Positions 18,668 through 28,171 of a stretch of DNA of 64,000 nucleotides are shown here, piece by piece (within the stretch, counting starts at the first letter, position 1; each line of letters opens with the position of its first letter). The notes beneath the pieces were generated by a model. The model saw nothing but the letters and a program-made list of their open reading frames with translations. It searched no databases and was not told the origin of the DNA. The position numbers were made by a program, and so were the translations under genes. This DNA is from Bacteroidales bacterium UBA3843 (GTDB lineage: Bacteria; Bacteroidota; Bacteroidia; Bacteroidales; Paludibacteraceae): contig DGHR01000003.1 in assembly GCA_002392745.1 (NCBI GenBank), forward strand, positions 62,001-126,000, read 5' to 3'.

Positions 18668-19080
18668 TGGGACGTATATTAGCCATAGACTACGGTCGTA
18701 AGCGCACAGGATTAGCCGTTACGGACACACTCCGCATAACGGCTAATCCGCTGCTTACAATCGAGACGAAGGAATTGATGAATTGGTTGAAAGACTACTT
18801 CGCGAGCGAGCAAGTGGACGAAGTAGTAATAGGCAAGCCCACCCAGATGAACGGCTCGGAATCCGAATCGATGAACTATATACGTCCGTTCATAGGAAAT
18901 TTCAAGAAACAATTTCCAGACAAACCGATAACTATGTATGACGAGCGTTTTACATCAGTACTCGCTCACCAGGCAATGCTGGCCGGAGGCATGAAAAAGA
19001 AAAACCGGCAAAACAAAGCAGTAGTTGACAAATTAGCTGCATGCATAATTTTGGAAGGCTATCTGGACAGCCTTCGATAG
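18667..19080 (+). CDS. ruvX: RuvX/YqgF family RNase H-fold nuclease
   Basis: 137 residues, normal length. The RNase H-like motifs are present: AIDYGRKRTGLAVTD with first acidic residue Asp8, VIGKPTQMNGSES, and YDERFTS. Members process the 5' end of pre-16S rRNA, and Holliday-junction cleavage has also been proposed. The start overlaps the TPR gene stop. Peptide deformylase follows after 33 bp. Confidence 0.95.
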   Translation: MGRILAIDYGRKRTGLAVTDTLRITANPLLTIETKELMNWLKDYFASEQVDEVVIGKPTQMNGSESESMNYIRPFIGNFKKQFPDKPITMYDERFTSVLAHQAMLAGGMKKKNRQNKAVVDKLAACIILEGYLDSLR

Positions 19081-19113
19081 AGAAGTGCCTAAGGCACATA
19101 AAGAGTCAAGAAT

Positions 19114-19662
19114 ATGATACTACCTATATATTTATACGGTCAGGCGGTATTGCGCAAGCCCACAGAGGAAATCACGCAAACGCCCGAACTGAAACAGTTT
19201 ATCGCCGACATGTACGAGACCTTGGCGCAGGCCGACGGTTGCGGATTAGCCGCCCCACAGGTAGGCAAGTCCTGGAGGTTGTTCATTGTGAACGGAACCG
19301 AGTTGGCAGAAGATTACCCCGAGTGCACGGATTTCAAACGCACTTTCATCAATCCGGAATTGCTGGAAGCAAGCGAAGAGACGTGTACCTACAGCGAGGG
19401 TTGTCTCTCCCTGCCGGGAATCAGCGAGAACGTTGTTCGCCCCAAGACCATCCGCATCCGTTATCAAGACGAGAATTTCGCAGAGCATGAAGAGGAGTTT
19501 ACCGGTTTTTGCGCGCGGATTATCCAACATGAGTACGACCATTTGGAGGCACACGTGTTTACCGACCGGATTTCACCTATCCGCAAAACATTCGTCCGCA
19601 ACAAACTTGCATCCATAGCCAAAGGCAAAGTAGGTGCAAAATACAAATACAAGAGGCAATAA
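19114..19662 (+). CDS. def: Peptide deformylase
   Basis: 182 residues. The three metal-site motifs are all visible: GCGLAAPQVG, EGCLSLPG with ligand Cys97, and QHEYDHL with His139, Glu140 and His143. It removes the formyl group from nascent proteins in the cytoplasm. The third motif has Tyr where Ile/Leu/Met/Tyr vary between families. The next gene starts with GTG immediately after its stop codon. Confidence 0.97.
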   Translation: MILPIYLYGQAVLRKPTEEITQTPELKQFIADMYETLAQADGCGLAAPQVGKSWRLFIVNGTELAEDYPECTDFKRTFINPELLEASEETCTYSEGCLSLPGISENVVRPKTIRIRYQDENFAEHEEEFTGFCARIIQHEYDHLEAHVFTDRISPIRKTFVRNKLASIAKGKVGAKYKYKRQ

Positions 19663-20232
19663 GTGGATATCATATCCATTATATTATTGGCAATCGGTCT
19701 TGCTATGGACTGTTTGGCAGTCAGCATAGCACAAGGATTGGCGACCGACAAACAGGAAAAGGGACACAGCCCGCGTCCAATAGAGATGGCGGTTCTGTTT
19801 GGCCTATTCCAGGGCGGAATGCCGCTAATAGGGTATTACGCAGGAAATATATTCGCTTCGTTTTTCAATACCTACGCGCCTTGGATAGCATTGGGACTGT
19901 TAGCTGCCATAGGCGGAAAAATGGTATGGGAAGCACTGCACGAAGAAGACAAGAATGTCGGTTCGGCCGACTGGAGTCATGCTCACCTGCTGCTATTGGC
20001 AATAGCGACATCCATTGATGCGCTGGCAACCGGAGTGGTATTTATACCTTATCCGAACACACTATGGATTGCCGTGACAATAATAGGATTGACAAGTCTT
20101 GTTCTCTCGTTAACCGGATATGTGGTTGGCAAGAAAACAGGAGAACGACTGCATCTCAACGTGACATTAGCAGGAGGCTTGATACTAATAGCTATCGGAT
20201 TGAAAATCTGGATTCAAGGAGTATGTTTATAA
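19663..20232 (+). CDS. mntP: MntP-type manganese efflux pump
   Basis: 189 residues with six predicted membrane helices. The conserved 'IGLAMDCLAVSIAQGL' near the N-terminus and 'IATSIDALATGVVF' in the middle are the two homologous MntP halves with their membrane Asp residues. It exports Mn2+. The start is GTG at 19663, directly after the def stop; no ATG is near. No yybP-ykoY riboswitch is seen, because there is no leader. It overlaps the next gene by 10 bp. Confidence 0.93.
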   Translation: MDIISIILLAIGLAMDCLAVSIAQGLATDKQEKGHSPRPIEMAVLFGLFQGGMPLIGYYAGNIFASFFNTYAPWIALGLLAAIGGKMVWEALHEEDKNVGSADWSHAHLLLLAIATSIDALATGVVFIPYPNTLWIAVTIIGLTSLVLSLTGYVVGKKTGERLHLNVTLAGGLILIAIGLKIWIQGVCL

Positions 20233-20807
20233 TAAGAGACACATTAGTCAGCCTTGATGTCCTGGAGAAGGAGTTCTGCTGCGACCTGGACAAGTGTCGC
20301 GGATGTTGCTGTATAGAAGGAGACGCCGGCGCACCACTGAGTGAAGAGGAAGAGCATAAAATCCAGGAGATACTGCCTATATTGCTGCCGGATATGACTC
20401 CAGAAGCGCGTGCCGTCGTATCGGCACAAGGGATTGCCTACAATGATCCGTCCGGCGAGCGTGTGACATCCATAGTGAACGACAAAGACTGTGTCTTCGC
20501 CCGAACCGACCATAACGGATGGTGTTATTGTCTGATAGAAAAAGCGTATAACGCGGGAAAGATAGATTTCAAGAAGCCTATTTCGTGCCATTTGTATCCC
20601 GTCCGCTTGACGCAAGTAGGCGAATATACCGGAGTGGAGTACCACCGATGGGATATATGTCATTGTGCACGTGTGCTGGGTAAGAAACAGCATTTGCCAT
20701 TATACCGCTTTCTCCGTGAGCCGCTTATCCGCCGTTTCGGCGAAGATTGGTACAATGAGTTGGAATTAACCGCAACAGAATGGAAAAAACAATGCGCGCA
20801 GAAATAA
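20223..20807 (+). CDS. DUF3109 family cysteine-rich protein
   Basis: 194 residues. The start is placed at 20223 (MFIIRDTLVSLDVLEKEFCC), overlapping mntP by 10 bp; the frame is open further back inside mntP. Cysteine clusters FCCDLDKCRGCCC (about 18-31) and later CVFARTDHNGWCYCLIEKA, PISCHLYP and HRWDICHCA match the DUF3109 family, related to YkgJ-type putative metal or Fe-S binding proteins. Function is unknown. Position between mntP and cinA, with overlaps on both sides, suggests operon membership. Confidence 0.88.
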   Translation: MFIIRDTLVSLDVLEKEFCCDLDKCRGCCCIEGDAGAPLSEEEEHKIQEILPILLPDMTPEARAVVSAQGIAYNDPSGERVTSIVNDKDCVFARTDHNGWCYCLIEKAYNAGKIDFKKPISCHLYPVRLTQVGEYTGVEYHRWDICHCARVLGKKQHLPLYRFLREPLIRRFGEDWYNELELTATEWKKQCAQK

Positions 20808-22039
20808 TAACAATAGGAGACGAGTTGCTGATTGGTCAAGTAGTGGATACCAATTCCGCCTGGATGGCCGAAAAACTGAATGAAGCAGGTATCGAATTAT
20901 ACCAAATCACCTCTGTCCATGACAGCCGCGAACACATCATCAAAGCATTGGACGAAGCATTCAGCCGTGCAGATATAGTACTTACAACCGGCGGACTTGG
21001 TCCAACGGCAGATGATATCACCAAACATGTGCTGTGTGATTATTTTCACACCCGTTTGGTAGAAGATTCGCGCGTACGCGAACATATTAAGGAGTTATAT
21101 AGCGGCCGGCCGGATGTGTTGAATCGTCTCACCGCCACACAATGGTTAGTGCCGGAGGATGCAATCATTCTGCCCAACAGGGTAGGCAGTGCGCCGCTGA
21201 TGATATTTCACCATGGTCAACAGCTACTGGCTTCCATGCCGGGAGTACCCTATGAGATGAAGATTGCCATGGAAGAACAAATCATGCCATATATCGGCAG
21301 TCAGACAATAAGTATTATTCACAAGACTCTATTAGTCAACGGAATACCAGAATCCGCACTGGCTATATTGTTAGAAGATTTCGAAGCTGACAAACCTCAG
21401 TATATCCATTTAGCCTACCTGCCCAAAGACGGATTAATCCGCTTGCGTCTGTCTGCATACGGAGAAGCGGATGAAGAGGAGATGAACAAATGGTTCGAAC
21501 AGTTAAAAAGACTGGTAAAAGATTATCTGGTGGCAGATGAAGATGTCCCATTGGAAGTCATCGTCGGCCGGTTATTACAAAAGGCGGGAAAAACCATATC
21601 CACCGCCGAGTCATGTACCGGCGGCAAGTTAGCCTCCTTGCTGAACAAACATTCCGGCAGTTCCGCTTTCTATTGGGGCTCCATCATCAGTTATGACAAC
21701 AGCGTCAAACAGCACCTGTTATCCGTTCCCGAAGAGATGATACGGTTGCATGGTGTAGTAAGCGAAGAGGTAGTGCGACAAATGGCAACAGCGGTTCGCA
21801 GTCAGATAGGAACCGATTATGCCATAGCGACAAGCGGGATAGCCGGTCCCACCGGAGGCACCAAAGAGAAACCCGTCGGAACAGTCTGGATAGCCTGGGC
21901 GACACCTACTGACACCTATGCCGAATGCTTCCATTTAGGAGCATTGCGCGAGCAGATAACCGACCGTGCATGCCAAAAGGCGCTGGTAAGAATGATACAA
22001 ATATTGAGGAACGAAGAAGAAAACCGCAAAGAGAATTGA
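20792..22039 (+). CDS. cinA: CinA-like protein with NMN-amidohydrolase domain
   Basis: 415 residues. The start MRAEIITIGDELLIGQ at 20792 matches the family start; an ATG 12 bp upstream is also in frame. The N-terminal MoCF-like domain (about 1-170) contains TTGGLGPTADDITK. The C-terminal CinA domain (about 255-410) contains TAESCTGGKLASLL and ATSGIAGPTGGTKEKPVGTVWIA in pieces, the signature of nicotinamide-nucleotide amidohydrolase (PncC). It recycles pyridine nucleotides and has ADP-ribose pyrophosphatase activity in relatives. Overlaps the DUF3109 gene. Confidence 0.95.
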   Translation: MRAEIITIGDELLIGQVVDTNSAWMAEKLNEAGIELYQITSVHDSREHIIKALDEAFSRADIVLTTGGLGPTADDITKHVLCDYFHTRLVEDSRVREHIKELYSGRPDVLNRLTATQWLVPEDAIILPNRVGSAPLMIFHHGQQLLASMPGVPYEMKIAMEEQIMPYIGSQTISIIHKTLLVNGIPESALAILLEDFEADKPQYIHLAYLPKDGLIRLRLSAYGEADEEEMNKWFEQLKRLVKDYLVADEDVPLEVIVGRLLQKAGKTISTAESCTGGKLASLLNKHSGSSAFYWGSIISYDNSVKQHLLSVPEEMIRLHGVVSEEVVRQMATAVRSQIGTDYAIATSGIAGPTGGTKEKPVGTVWIAWATPTDTYAECFHLGALREQITDRACQKALVRMIQILRNEEENRKEN

Positions 22040-22042
22040 TGT

Positions 22043-24898
22043 ATGAACGTAGTTGAAGAATTCTTGTTTCACCCCTCCATCACACAGTCGTTGCTATGGC
22101 TGACCATTGTGATGACAATAGGTCTATGGCTCGGAGAGAAAGCCAAGATAAAACACTTCTCTCTGGGGGTGACATGGGTGTTGTTTGTCGGTATAGCACT
22201 GGCTTCGTTCGGCGTGAATATCGACCATAGCGTAGCACAATTTGCCAAGGATTTCGGATTAATACTATTTGTTTATTCCATTGGACTGCAGGTTGGTCCT
22301 TCCTTTTCTCCCTTCAAACGCGGCGGTTTGCAGTTGAATATGCTGGCAGCAGCAGTCGTATTGCTTGGTTGCGTATGCGCCATTATTTTGCACTATGTTA
22401 CCGGAATAGATATGTCCACTATAGCCGGAATCATGTCCGGCGCCACCACTTCAACACCGTCGCTGGCCGCCGCACAGCAGGCATATCAGGACATCACCGG
22501 TCAAATCAATCCGGATATAGCCACCGGTTATGCAGTTGCCTATCCGCTTAGTATTGTCGGTGTTATTCTTGCGTTTGAACTAATCCGCCGTGCGTTCCGC
22601 ATCAGTCTGCCAGAAGAAGAGAAAAGGCTACGTTCGGAAGCAGCAGCTGAGACGGATGAACCCATTTGTGTGGATATAACGCTGAACAACCCGCAACTGG
22701 GCACAATGACCCTGGACGAGTTGCAGCAGGTATGTCCCGTTAAAGAAATGGTTGTCAGCCGTGTAATCCGTCCGAACGGTTCGGATGAACTAATCAATGA
22801 GCAAACCACATTCAGCAACGGCGATACAATCCGGGTCCTGACCGACAAACAGCATCTGACAGCCCTGCGCCTACTGGGACCATTGAAAGACTACGACCTC
22901 CGCTCCCAAAAAGAGAAATCCGACCATCTGATTTCCCGCCGTATAGCAGTAACACGTCCGGAATGCAACGGCAAACGAATCCGTTCGTTCAATCTGCGGC
23001 AACAATACCACGCCACCATTACCCGTGTGAGCCGCGCAGGAATAGACCTGCTGGCTACGCCGGATATGGTTCTGCAACTGGGTGACCGTTTGATGGTAGT
23101 AGGCGACAAAAACGATGTAAGCCGCGTAGCGGAGACTTTCGGAAACGAATTGAAACGCTTGGATGTACCACATCTGCTGCCTGTTTTCTTCGGAATGGTG
23201 CTGGGTATTTGTGTAGGCCTGTTGCCGATTCCTATTCCCGGAATGGGGCAGACATTCAAATTGGGACTGGTGGGCGGTTCGCTCATCGTAGCCATACTAA
23301 TAGGACACTACGGACCATATTACAACATGGTGACGTTTTCCACCACATCCGCCAATATGATGTTGCGCCAAGTAGGACTGACGCTGTTTCTTGCCGCACT
23401 GGGACTGAGTGTCGGAGAGAATTTCGTACCGACCCTGACAGGCGGAGGTTATTTATGGATAGGTTACGGTTTCCTGATTACCATAGTTCCGTTGCTGATA
23501 GTCGGTATCGTGGCATACAAATGGTTGCATATCAACTATTTCAATGTCGTCGGTCTGCTGGTCGGCTCCATGACATCAGCTATGGCGTTGCCGTATGCCC
23601 AGTCGCAGTCCAACGAAAACAACCAGGCGGCAGTATGCTATGCAACCGTATATCCGTTTACCACTTTCCTGCGCGTAATGGGAGCCCAGTTGCTCGTAAT
23701 CATCTTCTGCAGTTTCAGTTCGCCGGACAGTATCCAGCCGCAAAGACTGGCACAGACCATAAATACATTGCAGGGGGAGGAATACGGTCCGGTGCTGACG
23801 ATAGATGACCAGACTCTCTATTTCGTAGGTCTGAACCGCGAGGACGGGACAGAGACAGAAGATATTTATGTCTCCCGCCGTGACAAACGTACAGGCGAGT
23901 GGGGGACAGCGCGGCGTATCGCCGAATTGAGCAATCCCTATCGAAACGAAGCTCCGACTTCCGTCAGCGGAGACGGACGGACGATGCTACTTTTTGTAGA
24001 AGGACGGATGTGTTTCTCTGTCCGTCAAGGCAATATGTGGAGCGAACCCCGCCCGTTGCCCCAATACCTGCAACTCGGGAACTGGCAAGCGGATGCCATG
24101 ATTACGGCAGACGGTCAGGCATTGCTCTTCGCCGCCCATTACCCGGCAGAGGGAGAAGAAAAGCCGTCTTTGAATATCTTTGTGAGCGAACGCGACGCAC
24201 AGGGACGCTGGGGCAAACCATATTCAATAGGCGGAGCTATCAATACTTCCGGTATGGAACGTTCGCCATTCCTGCATCCGGACATGAAAACGCTGTATTT
24301 CTCCTCGGACAGAGAAGGAACTACAGGTGATTTGGATGTATGGGTCAGCCGTAGGTTGAGCGACACCTGCTGGAATTGCTGGTCGGAACCGGAAAACCTC
24401 GGACCGCAAATCAATACTACAGGGCGTGACTGCTGGTACAAGATAACCGCAGACGGCCGTCAGGCCTATTATGCCCGCAAATCAGGACGGGTGCATGATA
24501 TCTACGCCGTCAGCCTGCCGGAAGACAAAAGACCTGAGCAGATTACCGTACTGACCGCCAATACGCCTATCGCCATCGAAAATCTGCTGTTTGAAACCGG
24601 TAGCGATGTGATAATAGCCAATTCGTTGCCGGAACTGAAACGCATTGCCGTTTTCATACAGACCTACGGTTACAGAGTGCGATTGGCCGGTCATACAGAC
24701 AATATAGGGCAGGCGGAAGCCAACAAAAAACTCTCTCAAGCCCGTGCAGAGGCTGTGAAACGGCAATTAGTGGTCTACGGCTGTACCCCGGAGTCCATCA
24801 GCGCATTTGGCTACGGCGACACCAAACCGGTGGCGACCAACGAGACAGAAGACGGCCGTCAGTCCAACAGACGAGTAGAAATCACTTTGATACCATAA
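22043..24898 (+). CDS. AspT/YidE-type transporter fused to a PD40-OmpA module
   Basis: 951 residues in one uninterrupted frame. Residues about 1-565 form a complete transporter of the AspT/YidE class: five helices, a cytoplasmic loop with two RCK_C (TrkA-C) domains (about 210-375), then five more helices ending in RVMGAQLLVIIFCSFS. Stand-alone bacteroidal members end here. Residues about 575-815 instead carry PD40/WD40-like strands (GPVLTIDDQTLYFVGLN, SPFLHPDMKTLYFSSDREG, YKITADGRQAYYARKSG). Residues about 830-951 are an OmpA C-terminal domain (LLFETGSDVI, AGHTDNIGQAEANKKLSQAR, NRRVEITL) that binds peptidoglycan. AspT has its C-terminus outside the cytoplasm, so the added part would be periplasmic. 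No frameshift is visible. Confidence 0.88.
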   Translation: MNVVEEFLFHPSITQSLLWLTIVMTIGLWLGEKAKIKHFSLGVTWVLFVGIALASFGVNIDHSVAQFAKDFGLILFVYSIGLQVGPSFSPFKRGGLQLNMLAAAVVLLGCVCAIILHYVTGIDMSTIAGIMSGATTSTPSLAAAQQAYQDITGQINPDIATGYAVAYPLSIVGVILAFELIRRAFRISLPEEEKRLRSEAAAETDEPICVDITLNNPQLGTMTLDELQQVCPVKEMVVSRVIRPNGSDELINEQTTFSNGDTIRVLTDKQHLTALRLLGPLKDYDLRSQKEKSDHLISRRIAVTRPECNGKRIRSFNLRQQYHATITRVSRAGIDLLATPDMVLQLGDRLMVVGDKNDVSRVAETFGNELKRLDVPHLLPVFFGMVLGICVGLLPIPIPGMGQTFKLGLVGGSLIVAILIGHYGPYYNMVTFSTTSANMMLRQVGLTLFLAALGLSVGENFVPTLTGGGYLWIGYGFLITIVPLLIVGIVAYKWLHINYFNVVGLLVGSMTSAMALPYAQSQSNENNQAAVCYATVYPFTTFLRVMGAQLLVIIFCSFSSPDSIQPQRLAQTINTLQGEEYGPVLTIDDQTLYFVGLNREDGTETEDIYVSRRDKRTGEWGTARRIAELSNPYRNEAPTSVSGDGRTMLLFVEGRMCFSVRQGNMWSEPRPLPQYLQLGNWQADAMITADGQALLFAAHYPAEGEEKPSLNIFVSERDAQGRWGKPYSIGGAINTSGMERSPFLHPDMKTLYFSSDREGTTGDLDVWVSRRLSDTCWNCWSEPENLGPQINTTGRDCWYKITADGRQAYYARKSGRVHDIYAVSLPEDKRPEQITVLTANTPIAIENLLFETGSDVIIANSLPELKRIAVFIQTYGYRVRLAGHTDNIGQAEANKKLSQARAEAVKRQLVVYGCTPESISAFGYGDTKPVATNETEDGRQSNRRVEITLIP

Positions 24899-24911
24899 AT
24901 AAAAGAACGAT

Positions 24912-26498
24912 ATGAAAAAACATCTATTTATTCTAATGTCAACACTCCTGCCTCTACTGATGTATGCGCAGGAACGAATTATGGTTATTACCGATCCGCA
25001 CGTACTGCCGCAGGAACTATTTGACGCAGACAGTCAGTCGTTCCGGGAGATGATGGACGGTCAACGCAAGATGCTGGATTTGAGCGAACCAATCTGGCGT
25101 GCGTTGATGGATACGGCATTGAAATACAAACCCGAAGTGCTGCTTATTCCCGGCGATTTGACCAAAGACAGTGAAAAAGCGAGCCATGAGTTGATTATCA
25201 ACTCGTTGCAGAAATTAAAAGAGGCGGGCATTAAGACACTGGCTATCCCCGGCAATCATGACGTAGGCGGAAACGCTTATTCATACATGGGAGCCGAGAA
25301 AACGAGCGTAGACAATATGCCTGACACGGAGTGGGAGAGTGCCTACTCATGGATTTATGAGCAGGTTTTGTCCAAGGATACCGGTTCCCATTCCTATGTA
25401 GCAGAGCCGATAGACGGTATTACGATTATTGGCATTGACGGTTCGGACAATAATGCCGCAACGGGAAAATTGTCAGATGCTTCGCTTGCATGGGTGCTGG
25501 CCCAGGCAGATGCAGCAAACGCAAAAGGCAACACCATTATAGCCATGAGCCATTGGCAGTTGCTGGAGCATGTTGACAAGCAAGGCATGCTAGAAAGTTC
25601 CTGCCGTTTTGAGAAGGCCGATGCCATCCGTGACAGTCTGATACATCATGGTGTCCGTTTGCTGCTGACCGGTCATTTCCATATAAACAGCATATCCACG
25701 TACCGCGATACCACCGGCCTGACAAATGACAGCATCGTGGAAATCTCTACCGGTTCGCCGATTACCTATCCGTGTCCTTACCGTTGGCTGACTCTATCAG
25801 CAGACCGTCAGACAGTGGATGTGGAAACAGATTATCTGACAGCAGTGGACACGATTGCGGACCTGTACACCTACAGCCGCGAATGGATGCGCGTGCATGC
25901 AACGAACATGATACCCCAGATGACCTTGCGCGCATGGGCCAAAGCAGACCAGGCGCTGGATATGCTACGAAACAACTCACAGTTAGGAGGAGATGTACTT
26001 GCCAATTTGTTGGAACAGTCGATGCCGACAACCGATTCCGCCAAAATCGACTTGGTACAACGCCATCTGGGACAAACAGCAGTAGAAATGTATCTGCTCC
26101 ATAGTGATGCCAACGAACCGGAACATCCGGAGGCGGATTCGCTGGCTATGGCGGTATATGACGGCATGGAGTCAATGATTAAGGAGATGACAAACAGTAC
26201 AATGTGGAATTTCTTCAGTGAGATGCGTACAATGCTGATAAACGGCGCCAAGTTAGTAGCAGAAGAACCCGTTCAGTCGCTGGTGGAGGATATGACCAAC
26301 TGGCGTTCGGATCTCTATTACAACCGTACCGACGACCTGAAACTGCGCCTCAAAATAAACGGCGAGCAAGTGCAAGCAGTAGAGCAGACGCCGGTTCCCT
26401 TGACTGCAAATCAAAAATATGATATTCTGGGGCGGCCGATAGCCAGTCCGCAACAAGGAACCGTTTACATTCAGGATGGTAAGAAAATATTACGCTAA
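24912..26498 (+). CDS. Secreted calcineurin-like phosphoesterase
   Basis: 528 residues with a signal peptide (MKKHLFILMSTLLPLLMYA). Metallophosphoesterase motifs appear in order: ITDPHV (D-x-H), IPGDLTKD (GD), IPGNHD (GNHD), MSHW (H) and LLTGHFHIN (GHxH). The site binds two metal ions and cleaves phosphoesters. The C-terminus (YDILGRPIAS...GTVYIQDGKKILR) is a classic T9SS type A-like sorting tail, pointing to export across the outer membrane. It lies 13 bp after the fusion transporter and ends the long gyrA gene series. A weak TTTTCC/GGAAAA hairpin follows at 26518-26537. Substrate unknown. Confidence 0.92.
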   Translation: MKKHLFILMSTLLPLLMYAQERIMVITDPHVLPQELFDADSQSFREMMDGQRKMLDLSEPIWRALMDTALKYKPEVLLIPGDLTKDSEKASHELIINSLQKLKEAGIKTLAIPGNHDVGGNAYSYMGAEKTSVDNMPDTEWESAYSWIYEQVLSKDTGSHSYVAEPIDGITIIGIDGSDNNAATGKLSDASLAWVLAQADAANAKGNTIIAMSHWQLLEHVDKQGMLESSCRFEKADAIRDSLIHHGVRLLLTGHFHINSISTYRDTTGLTNDSIVEISTGSPITYPCPYRWLTLSADRQTVDVETDYLTAVDTIADLYTYSREWMRVHATNMIPQMTLRAWAKADQALDMLRNNSQLGGDVLANLLEQSMPTTDSAKIDLVQRHLGQTAVEMYLLHSDANEPEHPEADSLAMAVYDGMESMIKEMTNSTMWNFFSEMRTMLINGAKLVAEEPVQSLVEDMTNWRSDLYYNRTDDLKLRLKINGEQVQAVEQTPVPLTANQKYDILGRPIASPQQGTVYIQDGKKILR

Positions 26499-26551
26499 AG
26501 GCTAAAAAATAATATATATTTTCCAAAAAAGGAAAAAATCGTGCGTGTGTA

Positions 26552-26583
26552 CTTGCATATGTGCGATTTATTTTGTACCTTTG
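26552..26583 (+). promoter_or_regulatory. Promoter of the V-ATPase operon
   Basis: CTTG-N20-TACCTTTG. The leader from about 26590 to the atpE-type start is about 130 nt and contains the 11-bp repeats at 26656-26695. Confidence 0.75.
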
Positions 26584-26655
26584 CAGCGAATATTTATCAG
26601 TTATGCGGGGAAATAGACAAAATTCCGCCAAACTTTCGGCAGCCCCTCTACAAAA

Positions 26656-26695
26656 CTCCGATAAAACCTCGATAAAACCTCGATAAAACCTCGAT
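26656..26695 (+). repeat. 11-bp tandem repeats in the V-ATPase leader
   Basis: Three full CTCGATAAAAC units (the first with one extra C) and a partial fourth, lying between the promoter and the first V-ATPase gene. Confidence 0.8.
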
Positions 26696-26719
26696 CACGA
26701 ATTTAAATACACAAATACA

Positions 26720-27304
26720 ATGAATCTTTCAGAATTAACCAACAAAATCTACACGGAAGGTGTAGAAAAAGGCAACGCCGAAGCTCAACAAATCGTAGAG
26801 AAGGCCAATGCTCAAGCCCAAGAAATCATTTCCCAGGCCGAGAAGAAAGCATCTCAAATAGTAGCAGCCGCCGAGCAACAAGCCCAGGATTTGGACAAAA
26901 AGACGCGCGCAGAGTTGAAATTGTATGCAGCGCAGAGTGTCAGCGCCGTAAAGACAGAGATTACAAACCTGCTGGCGGACACTATTTCCTCTGACAGTGT
27001 GAAAGCCGCTACAGCCGATGCCAAGTTCATGCAAGGACTGATTGCCAAGTTGGCCGAGCAGATGGCTAAAGACGGCGATGTTGTCATCGAAACAAAAGAC
27101 GCCGAGGCTCTGAAGAAATATTTTACTGCCAACGCCAAGGGATTGCTGGAAAAGGGTGTGACCATCAAGGAAGTCAAAGGTATCAAAACCGAATTTACCA
27201 TCCAACCTGCCAAGGGCGGCTACAAGCTCGCGTTCGGTGACGCTGAGTTCATTGCCTACTTCAAGGAAATGCTGAGACCTCAATTGGTAGAGATGCTGTT
27301 CTAA
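26720..27304 (+). CDS. V-type ATP synthase subunit E
   Basis: 194 residues. A long Ala/Gln/Glu-rich coiled-coil N-terminus (EKANAQAQEIISQAEKKASQ) is followed by a compact C-terminal domain (GDAEFIAYFKEMLRPQL). This is the peripheral-stalk subunit E that joins the catalytic head to the membrane part. First gene of the operon E-DUF2764-A-(M6)-B-D-I-K, the usual bacteroidal order apart from the M6 insert. Confidence 0.9.
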   Translation: MNLSELTNKIYTEGVEKGNAEAQQIVEKANAQAQEIISQAEKKASQIVAAAEQQAQDLDKKTRAELKLYAAQSVSAVKTEITNLLADTISSDSVKAATADAKFMQGLIAKLAEQMAKDGDVVIETKDAEALKKYFTANAKGLLEKGVTIKEVKGIKTEFTIQPAKGGYKLAFGDAEFIAYFKEMLRPQLVEMLF

Positions 27305-27388
27305 CATCGTAGTTTGCGTAATTACGTAGTTTGCGTAATGTAAATAATCAACAAATGTTACGGAAACAACGAAAACAACGTTTACAAA

Positions 27389-28111
27389 ATGGGTTATGAA
27401 TATTTATTAACAGGACTGCCGGAACTGCGAGTGGACGGAGATGCCCCCATATCAATGGAGGATCTTTTGACACTATTTGCCGAATCGCTCAATGAGAAAG
27501 ATTTGGAGGCTTTGCGTGTTCTCCAAATGCACAACGACGATGAGACAATCCTAAGTTTGCAGGAGCAGTACAACGATTCATTTATCGGTCGTCCCGACTG
27601 GTGGGATGACGCTATAAACAGGCTGAGCGAAGAAGATTTGCGTACGCAGCTGCTTTATGAATATGGCAAGCAAAGCAAATGCCGTTTTGTGCGCGAATGG
27701 TTCGCTTATAACCAGGACTTGAACAATGTGATGGTTGCCACTATCTGCCGCAAACACGGATTCGATGTGTCCAAAGCGATAATCGGACATAATGAGGTCG
27801 CGGAGATTTTACGCAAGAACCTTCCCCAAAAAGACTTCGGTTTGGCCGGAGTAATGGACAACCTGCCGGAGATTATGGCGGTGGTAGAAGTAGATAATCT
27901 GCGTGAGCGTGAAAAACGCCTTGATGCCCTCCGTTTCATATGGCTGGAAGAAACGACACGGTTCAATGTGTTTTCTATAGAAAACGTACTGGCATATTAC
28001 TTGCAGATACAGATGTTGCACCGCTGGTCGCTCCTGACCGTAGAAGAAGGCGAGAAAGTGTTCCGCGAGTTAGTGGCGGACATGAAAAAAGGAGTCAATC
28101 TAGACGCGTAA
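27389..28111 (+). CDS. DUF2764 protein of the V-ATPase operon
   Basis: 240 residues, starting MGYEYLLTGLPELRVDG. This matches DUF2764, a family found almost only between the E and A genes of V-type ATPases in Bacteroidota and Chlamydiae-type operons. It is helical and soluble, with no membrane helix. It is thought to replace subunit C in the rotor/head connection, which is an inference from its place in the operon and from the absence of a C gene here. The 84-bp gap before it holds two GTAGTTTGCGTAAT copies. Confidence 0.85.
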   Translation: MGYEYLLTGLPELRVDGDAPISMEDLLTLFAESLNEKDLEALRVLQMHNDDETILSLQEQYNDSFIGRPDWWDDAINRLSEEDLRTQLLYEYGKQSKCRFVREWFAYNQDLNNVMVATICRKHGFDVSKAIIGHNEVAEILRKNLPQKDFGLAGVMDNLPEIMAVVEVDNLREREKRLDALRFIWLEETTRFNVFSIENVLAYYLQIQMLHRWSLLTVEEGEKVFRELVADMKKGVNLDA

Positions 28112-28171
28112 AACTACGCAGCCGACACAAATTATCCGGTTAACAAAAAGATAACAATAGAATTTTAAGAT

